Assembly (NCBI GenBank): GCA_000824825.2
Contig: LM655196.1
Location: forward strand, 1-50,860
From: Mesorhizobium sp. ORS 3324
GTDB taxonomy: Bacteria > Pseudomonadota > Alphaproteobacteria > Rhizobiales > Rhizobiaceae
Length of the DNA stretch: 50,860 nt
Reading direction: 5' to 3'
This document shows, in pieces, positions 42,544 through 50,860 of this stretch. The notes beneath the pieces were generated by a model. It had not been told where the DNA came from and did not search any database. It saw nothing but the letters and a program-made list of their open reading frames with translations. The position numbers and the translations under genes were made by a program. Position 1 is the stretch's first letter, and every line of letters starts with the position of its first letter.

Positions 42544-45500
42544 ATGCCCACTTGGAGGGTTCGCCAGCGCATGCCGCCTGAAAACTACTCCTTCCTCGAT
42601 GTCGCCGTGCTCGATGCGGTGCGCCAGCGCTTTGCCGCCGGCGACGCGCTCGCCATATTGTCGGCCGACCTCGAGCAGGTGATCTGGGCCAACGGGCCAG
42701 GTGCTGCGGTGTTCGGCTATTCTGATATCGAGGCCATCATCGGCGCCCCGGCGCTGCTGCCGCTGATTGCCAGGCGGCAGATCATGGCGACCAGCGGTTT
42801 TCCGGACATCGGCAGCGACCGCGCCATCACTGTCAGGCTGGCGACCGGCTTGGTGAGCCGCGCCGTCGGCTTGCTCGCCAGCGCGGTGACGATGCCCGAC
42901 GGCGAAAAGGCGATCATGCTGGCAATGCCGGCGGCACAGACGGGTTCGCGCAGCGCGTCCGAAATCGCCGGCCGCGCCATTGGCGGCTTGACCGAAGCCG
43001 GGCATTTCATCGCCTTCGTCGATGCCCAAGGCCATGTCGAGGCGGCTTCCGAAGGCTTTGGCGCGCTCGGCATCAAGCCGGAGACCCTGGCTGCCCTTGT
43101 CGCGGACGTGGCAAGCGCGGGAGACCGAGTCGTCAAGCGTCTTGTTCCAGGTGCAAGCACCTCCTATCCGGCCGGCTTCGCGCGGCTCACCGATCAGCGT
43201 CATCTCCTGGTGGTGATCGACGAGGACCAGCTCGACGGCCAGCAGGACGATCGGCCGGGCGGCGATGACAGAGCGGCAGCGCCGGAAAGCGCGCCCGCCG
43301 CCTCCGAGGACAAGCGCCCCGCCGAAGCCGAGCCTATCCGAGACAACGATATCTCGCCCCCGGCAGCGACTGCGGGTGGGGAGGCGCTCACGCTCTTGGC
43401 GGTGTCCGCGGACAACGCCCGGCCAACAGAAGAGACGGCCGACCGTGCGCCGGATGCCACCGGAGCAAGCAGACCGGCTGCGGATGCCGGCAATGCACAG
43501 CACGACCATTGGTATTTCAATGCCGGCGGCGACGACGCAGGACGCGCTAAACCGGAGACGCCGGCGCGGGCCGGACCGGAGGATGCCGCGGCCGAAAGCC
43601 GGCAGTGCGGCGCCGAAACCGCAGCGCCTGCCCAGCCTGCCCGTGCTGTCGACCGTTCGGCGCCGCCGCTGCGCTTCGTCTGGCGCACCGACGCCGAGGG
43701 CAAGTTCAGCGCGCTGTCGCCGGAATTCGCCGACATCGTCGGCAAGCCGGCCGCGGACGTGATCGGCCGCCGCTTCAAGGATGTCGCCACCACTTTCGGC
43801 CTCGACGCATCGGGCGAGATCGCCTCCCTGCTCGAGCGGCGCGATACCTGGTCCGGACGCTCGGTGCTTTGGCCGGTGGCGGGTACGGATCTGAAAATCC
43901 CGGTCGATCTCGCGGCGCTGCCGGTCTACGGCCGCGGCCGCGCCTTCGAGGGTTTCCGAGGCTTCGGCGTCGCGCGCAGCGCCGACGCCGTTGTCGATCC
44001 GGAAGCGCTCGGCATGGCGCTTGTGCCCAATGGCGCCGCGCTGGCCGAACCCGAACCTGCCGCCGAGCAACCGGCGGCCGAGCCGCCGAAGCCTGCCGAT
44101 CCGTTCCGGGGCGAAGTGCCGGCGCTGACCATCGTGCCGAAGCCGGAGCGGCGTTACGCCGACAAGGTGATCCGGCTGGCCGAGCACCGCCAGCCGGCCC
44201 ATGACAAACATCCAGGAAGTGACGGGCAGCCGGGACGCGAGAAGGGCCTGTCGATCCTCGAGCGCAGCGCTTTTCGCGAGATCGGCGAGCGGCTGAGAAA
44301 AGACGGTGCCGGCCCGGCCGAGCCGCCAGCCACCGACAATGCTTGGACTGAAAGGCAGCCCGATGCGGCTGCGGCCGCCGACAGGACCGGTCCAGCGGCG
44401 GAACAGCCGAAGGCCGACAAGAGGCAGGCCGGCGAACCCGACGTAACGGCGACCGACGCGACCGGGCGCGAACCCACCGCGCGCGAAGACAACCAGTCCG
44501 AGCCCGAGTCCGTCGAGACGGCGGAAGCGGAGACCGAGGCGGAAGATCAGAAGGATCTGGCTCGGCTCGACGGCATCGACGATGCTTCCGAGGCTGCCGC
44601 TGCCCATGACGAAACGCCGCCCGCCTCCGGTTCGCTGCTCGACTACGCCGGACCCGAGATCGCTGCCGGCGAAACGAACAACGAAGCGCCGGCCTCCGAG
44701 GCCCGCCAAACCGCAGCGACGGAAAAACCTGAACGGCCGGCCAGCGCCGAGGCGCCGACGTCTGACGCCCTCGACGACAGCATGACCGCCGACGATTTCC
44801 GCGACGCGGAAGACAACGAGGATTGGGCCGGTTCCGATACGGACACAGCCCCGCCTGCGGTTGAACGGCCTGGCGAAGCGAAGGCCTCGCCGGAACGGCC
44901 GCGCCTCAAGGCGCCGGTGCTCAAGCTCGAAGGTTTCGTGCCGTCGGCTTTCTCGACGGGGGAGGAAGCGAGGGCGCCCGATACGTCGATCGTCGCCCGG
45001 CTGCCGGTGCCGCTGCTCATCCATTCCGGCGATGTGCTGCACTATGCCAATGACGCGTTCCTCGAGCTCACCGGCTATGACGTGCTGGACGACCTTGCGG
45101 ATGCCGGCGGGCTGGGCGCGCTGTTTGCCGACCATTACACCGATGATGGCCATGCCGACGAAAGCGACCGTTCGCTGAGGCTCAGGACCCGCCAGGGCCA
45201 GGAATTCCCGATCGATGCGCTGCTGCGTGCCGTGCCGTGGCGCGGCGGCAAGGCGCTGATGCTGGTGGTGCGCCGCTCGGGCGAGGACGAAGCGGCGGCG
45301 GCGCATCTGAGCGCGGCGAACGACGAGCCGAGCCAGCAGCCGGATGTTTCGGAGCTCAGGTCGCGCATCGCCGAAATGCGAACCATCATCGACACCGCAA
45401 CCGACGGCGTGGTGCTGATCGGCCGCGACGGCAACATCCGCTCGATAAGCCGCCCTGCGGAAGCGCTGTTCGGCTTCGACAGCGACGAGATCGCCGGCAA

Positions 45501-46473
45501 GCCATTTGCCTCGCTGTTCGCAATCGAGAGCCAGCGCGCGGCGCGCGACTATCTCGCCGGACTTTCCGAGCCCGGCGTGGCCAGCCTGCTGAACGACGGG
45601 CGCGAGGTGATCGGCCGCGAAGCCCAAGGCCGCTTCATTCCGCTGTTCATGACCATCGGCAAGTTGCCCAACGACAGCGGCTTCTGCGCGGTCGTGCGCG
45701 ACATAACGCAGTGGAAGCGCGCCGAGGAGGACCTCACCCAGGCGCGCGCCGTGGCCGAGCGCGCCTCCTCGCAGAAGACGGATTTCCTCGCCCGCATCAG
45801 CCATGAGATCCGCACGCCGCTCAACGCCATCATCGGCTTTTCGGAACTAATGGTGGACGAGAAGTTCGGCCCGGTCGCCAACGACCGCTACCGCGACTAT
45901 CTGCGCGACATCAACCGTTCGGGCAATCATGTGCTCGATCTCGTCAACGACCTGCTCGACATCTCCAAGATCGAGGCCGGCCAGCAGGAAATGGCCTACG
46001 AGGCGGTGTCGCTCAACGACACGCTGGCCGAAACGGTGGCGATGATGCAGCCGCAAGCCAACCGCGAGCGGGTCATAATCCGTTCGAGCTTCGCCTCGCG
46101 GCTGCCGGAAGTGGTGGCCGACCTGAGAAGCGTGCGCCAGATCGCGCTCAACATCCTGTCCAACGCCATCCGCTACACGCAGGCCGGCGGCCAGGTGATC
46201 GTCTCTACCGCCTACGAGGCCTCCGGCGATGTCGTCATGCGTGTGCGCGACACCGGCATCGGCATGACCCAGGCCGAGATCGAGCAAGCGCTGAAGCCAT
46301 TCAAGCAGATCAATGCGCTGAAGCGCGGCCGCGGCGACGGCACCGGCCTCGGGCTGCCGCTGACCAAGGCGATGGTGGAGGCGAACCGCGCGCGCTTCGC
46401 CATCACTTCGACGCCCGGCGAGGGCACGCTGGTCGAGATCGCCTTCCCCTCGACGCGCGTTTTGGCGGAATAG
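42544..46473 (+). CDS. cbrA: PdhS/CbrA-type PAS sensor histidine kinase
   Basis: A 1309-residue soluble-looking histidine kinase of the PleC/DivJ homologue group, which in rhizobia and Brucella controls the DivK-CtrA cell-cycle relay. PAS-like segments lie at about 25-110, 375-470, 825-900 and 945-1060. The last precedes a HisKA domain with LARISHEIRTPLNAIIGFSE, putting the phospho-accepting His at 1087. HATPase motifs NAIRYTQ, DTGIGM and GTGLGLPL follow. Residues about 220-370 and 480-810 are Ala/Pro/Glu-rich and probably disordered, making this longer than most relatives. ATG 42571 with GGAGGG eleven bases upstream may be the true start. CbrA in S. meliloti also affects exopolysaccharide; the symbol rests on family and neighbourhood. 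Confidence 0.88.
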   Translation: MPTWRVRQRMPPENYSFLDVAVLDAVRQRFAAGDALAILSADLEQVIWANGPGAAVFGYSDIEAIIGAPALLPLIARRQIMATSGFPDIGSDRAITVRLATGLVSRAVGLLASAVTMPDGEKAIMLAMPAAQTGSRSASEIAGRAIGGLTEAGHFIAFVDAQGHVEAASEGFGALGIKPETLAALVADVASAGDRVVKRLVPGASTSYPAGFARLTDQRHLLVVIDEDQLDGQQDDRPGGDDRAAAPESAPAASEDKRPAEAEPIRDNDISPPAATAGGEALTLLAVSADNARPTEETADRAPDATGASRPAADAGNAQHDHWYFNAGGDDAGRAKPETPARAGPEDAAAESRQCGAETAAPAQPARAVDRSAPPLRFVWRTDAEGKFSALSPEFADIVGKPAADVIGRRFKDVATTFGLDASGEIASLLERRDTWSGRSVLWPVAGTDLKIPVDLAALPVYGRGRAFEGFRGFGVARSADAVVDPEALGMALVPNGAALAEPEPAAEQPAAEPPKPADPFRGEVPALTIVPKPERRYADKVIRLAEHRQPAHDKHPGSDGQPGREKGLSILERSAFREIGERLRKDGAGPAEPPATDNAWTERQPDAAAAADRTGPAAEQPKADKRQAGEPDVTATDATGREPTAREDNQSEPESVETAEAETEAEDQKDLARLDGIDDASEAAAAHDETPPASGSLLDYAGPEIAAGETNNEAPASEARQTAATEKPERPASAEAPTSDALDDSMTADDFRDAEDNEDWAGSDTDTAPPAVERPGEAKASPERPRLKAPVLKLEGFVPSAFSTGEEARAPDTSIVARLPVPLLIHSGDVLHYANDAFLELTGYDVLDDLADAGGLGALFADHYTDDGHADESDRSLRLRTRQGQEFPIDALLRAVPWRGGKALMLVVRRSGEDEAAAAHLSAANDEPSQQPDVSELRSRIAEMRTIIDTATDGVVLIGRDGNIRSISRPAEALFGFDSDEIAGKPFASLFAIESQRAARDYLAGLSEPGVASLLNDGREVIGREAQGRFIPLFMTIGKLPNDSGFCAVVRDITQWKRAEEDLTQARAVAERASSQKTDFLARISHEIRTPLNAIIGFSELMVDEKFGPVANDRYRDYLRDINRSGNHVLDLVNDLLDISKIEAGQQEMAYEAVSLNDTLAETVAMMQPQANRERVIIRSSFASRLPEVVADLRSVRQIALNILSNAIRYTQAGGQVIVSTAYEASGDVVMRVRDTGIGMTQAEIEQALKPFKQINALKRGRGDGTGLGLPLTKAMVEANRARFAITSTPGEGTLVEIAFPSTRVLAE

Positions 46474-46504
46474 TCGCGTTCGGCCGTCGGATCGCAGGCC
46501 GCAC

Positions 46505-46533
46505 AAGAAAAAAGGCGTCCAAACGGACGCCTT
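46505..46533 (-). terminator. Rho-independent terminator
   Basis: AAGGCGTCC (46512-46520) and GGACGCCTT (46525-46533) form a perfect 9-bp stem with a 4-base loop. Read on the - strand it is followed by a run of T residues, so it serves a - strand transcript: either the acetoacetyl-CoA synthetase mRNA or the candidate sRNA just upstream. It may also stop the convergent cbrA transcript. Confidence 0.8.
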
Positions 46534-46640
46534 GAAGCTGGGATTGCTGTCACAACGGGGGCTTGAGCGAATCTGGTCCTCAGGGGGCGAGGAACGGGAT
46601 TTCTCCCTCAAGTTACACGCGACTATCGGCGGCGTCCCTT
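46534..46640 (-). ncRNA. Candidate structured sRNA or long 3' UTR
   Basis: On the - strand, an outer stem (46562-46567 with 46607-46612) encloses two small hairpins: GGGA-GAAA-TCCC with a GNRA tetraloop (46596-46607) and CCTC-GCCCCCT-GAGG (46578-46592). One base is shared between the outer stem and the tetraloop hairpin. A strong terminator follows at 46505-46533. The acs stop lies about 120 bases upstream, so this may be its 3' UTR or a separate sRNA; no clear promoter was found. Confidence 0.35.
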
Positions 46641-46729
46641 AACAAGTCCTTACCGGGGGGCGAAAAAATTTACGAATGTGTACCACTCGTGAAATCTAGG
46701 TAAATTCGACCGAGAGGATTTGTTAACCA

Positions 46730-48688
<1,959 letters not shown>

Positions 48689-48701
48689 GATCGTTCCTCC
48701 C

Positions 48702-48716
48702 AAAGCGCGTCGCGAT
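48702..48716. repeat. Second copy of AAAGCGCGTCGCGAT
   Basis: Exact 15-base match to 7321-7335, here immediately upstream of the acetoacetyl-CoA synthetase ribosome site, so it lies in the mRNA leader. Likely part of a dispersed intergenic element. Confidence 0.4.
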
Positions 48717-48951
48717 TGCGGCAGTCAAGCCTGATATCGCCCGCGTCGTTGTCCCAAAACCGGCGTACCGTTGCCAGGCCGGACGGGTCTATCGCTTATG
48801 CATACCGCAGCGCAGCAGAGCAAGATTTTGTTGGAATGGCCGATAGAGATACGGCGCAAATGCCATCGCAGGGCCATAAAGACTTGAAAAGCGTCAGCGC
48901 TCGGTTACACCCGTCGGACGATTTGTCGGCAATGGAAGCATACGGGGCGAG

Positions 48952-50844
48952 ATGCCATCATCTTTGATCCGGCGAGGGGTATGGGTGATCGGCGTGGTGG
49001 TGCTGGTCATCGCGCTCGCCGTCGCCGCCCTGCCGTTGATTGCCTCGACCCGCATCGTGCGTGATCGCATCGCTTGGGAATTGAGCGCCTGGAGCGGCTT
49101 TCGCGTGACGATCGACGGCTCGCCGCGCATCGAGGTGTGGCCGAAGTTCCGGGCGATCCTGAGCGATGTGACGCTGTCGCAATGGACCGAGACCGACGCG
49201 CCGCCGGTGATCGAAGCCGAGCGCGTCGAGGTCGGCCTTTCGGCCATGGCCGCTCTGCAGGGCGACGTTCAATTCTCGACGGCACGGCTGGTGCGGCCGA
49301 CCATCAGGGTCGAGCGCATGGCGAGCGGCTTCTATCTGCCGCCGCTACCGACCGGCGGCCGCATCACGCGCTCGATCGACACGGCGCGCGGCGTGGTCAC
49401 CGCGAACCCACAGAAGCCAGATCTCGGCAGGCTGCCTTCCGATCCGTTCGGCATCGTCGAGTTCCGCGACGGCCGCGTCGTGACCTCTGCGGGCGGCAAG
49501 GACACCGAAATCCTGAGCGGCCTTAACGGCCAGGTGAACTGGGCCGCGATGAACAGCGATGCCACACTCACGGCGACCGGGATATGGCGCGGCGAGAGCG
49601 TCCAGGTCGATTTTTCCTCGGCGCGTCCGCTGGTACTATTTGGCGGAGGGGTGGCGCCCGTCACATTATCGTTCAAGGCGGCGCCCGCCAGCCTCTCCTT
49701 CGACGGCGTCGCCTCGATGTCTGAGAATGCCTATCTGGATGGTCAGGCGAAATTCGCCGCTCCGTCGCTGCGGCGCCTGCTTGAATGGTCGCAGGCCGGC
49801 ATTGCGCCCGGCGCCGCGATCGGCTCCGTCTCGGTAGCGAGCAAGGTGACGGCCGCGGCGGGACGGGCGAAATTCGAGAACACGACGGTGGCGCTGGACA
49901 ACAATCCCGGCATGGGGGCGCTGGACTTTTCGTTAAGCGAGGCGCTTCCGGTCATTTCCGGCACGCTTGCCTTCGACACGCTCGACCTTCGATCGTTCCT
50001 GTCCGCCTTCACGCCTATCGCTCCCACCGGCGAAGCAGGCCCCGGCGAGATCGACACCAGCTTCGCCGACAAGATCAATCTCGACCTCAGACTGTCGGCG
50101 GCGCACGCCACCGCCGGCCCTGTCCAGCTTGCCGACGTCGCCGCGACTGCGCAGGTCAAGAACGGGCTCGCCGTCTTCGACATCTCCGATGCATCCGCCT
50201 TCAACGGCAATATCCAGAGCAGCCTGCGTTTCGACCGCAAGCCGGACGGTACCCAGGTTGAGATGCGGCTTCTGGCTTCGAATGTCGACACCGGCGCCTT
50301 CGCCACCGCTGCGGGGATAACGCGACTGGTGCCTGCCGGCACCGGAACCGTCTCGGTTATCCTCAAGGGACCCGGCAAAGCCTGGGGCTCCATCTTCGAG
50401 AATGCGGACGGGTCGTTCTCGGCGACGTTCGGGCCGGGCTCGATCAACGGACTCAACCTGCCTGCCTTCCTCAAGCGCAACGATCAGGGCGGATTCTTCG
50501 CCCTCGACGATGTCGCCAACGGCTCGCTGCCGATCGACGGCGCCGAGATCAAGGCGAGCATCTCGAAAGGCGTGGCGCGGCTCGACAAGGCCGAGGTCAA
50601 TGCACAGAAGTACAAGATCTGGCTCTCTGGCATTGCGTCCTACGCCGGGCACGGACTGGCGCTCTCCGGCGGCATCGTCCCCAACGGACAACCTGCGCAG
50701 CAACAGCCGGCAAAGCAACCAGCTACCACCGGTCAGGCAGCGGTGCAGGCGCCGCAGCCGCCAAACCAGTCGCTGTTCTTCGTCGGCGGCAACTGGAGCA
50801 CGCCTTTCATCTCGCCGATCAGCCGCGGCATTTCAGGCCAATAG
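48952..50844 (+). CDS. AsmA family protein
   Basis: A 630-residue envelope protein. One N-terminal membrane helix (about residues 9-32, VWVIGVVVLVIALAVAALPL) anchors a long beta-rich periplasmic part. The AsmA N-terminal pattern is visible (GFRVTIDGSPRIEVWPKFRA, then DVTLSQW), and the AsmA-like C-terminal region includes GPGSINGLNLPAFLKR. The tail is Gln/Pro/Ala-rich. AsmA/TamB-like proteins are thought to move phospholipid between membranes or tune outer-membrane assembly; the specific role here is unknown. GGGGCGAG precedes the ATG. It is divergent from the acetoacetyl-CoA synthetase gene with 263 bases between them. Confidence 0.9.
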   Translation: MPSSLIRRGVWVIGVVVLVIALAVAALPLIASTRIVRDRIAWELSAWSGFRVTIDGSPRIEVWPKFRAILSDVTLSQWTETDAPPVIEAERVEVGLSAMAALQGDVQFSTARLVRPTIRVERMASGFYLPPLPTGGRITRSIDTARGVVTANPQKPDLGRLPSDPFGIVEFRDGRVVTSAGGKDTEILSGLNGQVNWAAMNSDATLTATGIWRGESVQVDFSSARPLVLFGGGVAPVTLSFKAAPASLSFDGVASMSENAYLDGQAKFAAPSLRRLLEWSQAGIAPGAAIGSVSVASKVTAAAGRAKFENTTVALDNNPGMGALDFSLSEALPVISGTLAFDTLDLRSFLSAFTPIAPTGEAGPGEIDTSFADKINLDLRLSAAHATAGPVQLADVAATAQVKNGLAVFDISDASAFNGNIQSSLRFDRKPDGTQVEMRLLASNVDTGAFATAAGITRLVPAGTGTVSVILKGPGKAWGSIFENADGSFSATFGPGSINGLNLPAFLKRNDQGGFFALDDVANGSLPIDGAEIKASISKGVARLDKAEVNAQKYKIWLSGIASYAGHGLALSGGIVPNGQPAQQQPAKQPATTGQAAVQAPQPPNQSLFFVGGNWSTPFISPISRGISGQ

Positions 50845-50860
50845 AGCAATTCCAGGAAAA
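50844..50860. repeat. Start of a dispersed intergenic repeat (cut by window edge)
   Basis: The last bases read GAGCAATTCCAGGAAAA directly after the AsmA stop. I recall this phrase as the opening of a common rhizobial intergenic palindrome; only one arm is inside the window, so this cannot be confirmed here. Confidence 0.35.

Overview
The window reads as a chromosomal segment of a Rhizobiales alphaproteobacterium, most likely Mesorhizobium or a close relative. Coding DNA is GC-rich with rhizobial codon use. A DUF768 protein (a family I know almost only from Mesorhizobium), a DUF1127 protein, a phasin / CbrA-PdhS kinase / acetoacetyl-CoA synthetase neighbourhood like that of Sinorhizobium, and a tRNA-His with the alphaproteobacterial G1:U72/A73 acceptor all point the same way. 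Assignment is by eye, without any search.

Layout. (1) 1-7000, core-like: a DUF1127 gene with a structured 3' region, a divergent LysR regulator, a CHASE4-GGDEF-EAL enzyme, xseA with a P1-family (DmpA-like) peptidase behind it, and a DUF768 protein. (2) 7400-9320: a Crp/Fnr regulator and an unknown membrane protein. (3) 9744-30235, + strand: an exopolysaccharide/secretion block with a Wzc/ExoP-type tyrosine kinase co-polymerase, a NusG/RfaH-like factor, a nucleotidyltransferase-dTMP-kinase-like fusion, a GT4 glycosyltransferase, an ExoF/Wza-like export protein, a type I secretion ABC protein and its HlyD-type adaptor, a sulfotransferase, a flippase, and two large related proteins with DNRLRE-like and cadherin-like repeats. 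The second of these ends in a calcineurin-like phosphoesterase plus RTX/type I signal and is the obvious cargo of the transporter. (4) 30431-37921, mainly - strand: a small Tat-like peptide, an NTP_transf_5 nucleotidyltransferase, a PqqD-HprK fusion, a Tat-exported beta-helix-like protein, a P-loop kinase, an O-antigen ligase/Wzy-like polymerase and an ExoY-like initiating sugar-phosphate transferase. (5) 38508-40427: a Rossmann-like unknown and a LuxR regulator with a degenerate receiver. (6) 41054-50860, core again: a broken AraC gene abutting tRNA-His, a three-hairpin anti-Shine-Dalgarno sRNA (cuckoo/alpha-r14 type) downstream of a phasin, a CbrA/PdhS-type histidine kinase, acetoacetyl-CoA synthetase and an AsmA-like protein.

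How it fits together (inference). The ExoY-like enzyme would start a lipid-linked repeat unit, GT4 and possibly the sulfotransferase would extend or decorate it, the flippase and ligase/polymerase would translocate and polymerise it, and Wzc plus ExoF-like protein would export it. The NusG paralogue and LuxR protein are plausible local regulators. The type I system probably secretes matrix proteins with the polysaccharide. The most unusual part is the PqqD-HprK fusion translationally coupled to an NTP_transf_5 protein beside an 80-residue peptide. These are accessory parts known from lasso-peptide tailoring, here without any lasso cyclase or protease, so they may form a distinct peptide- or glycan-modifying cassette.
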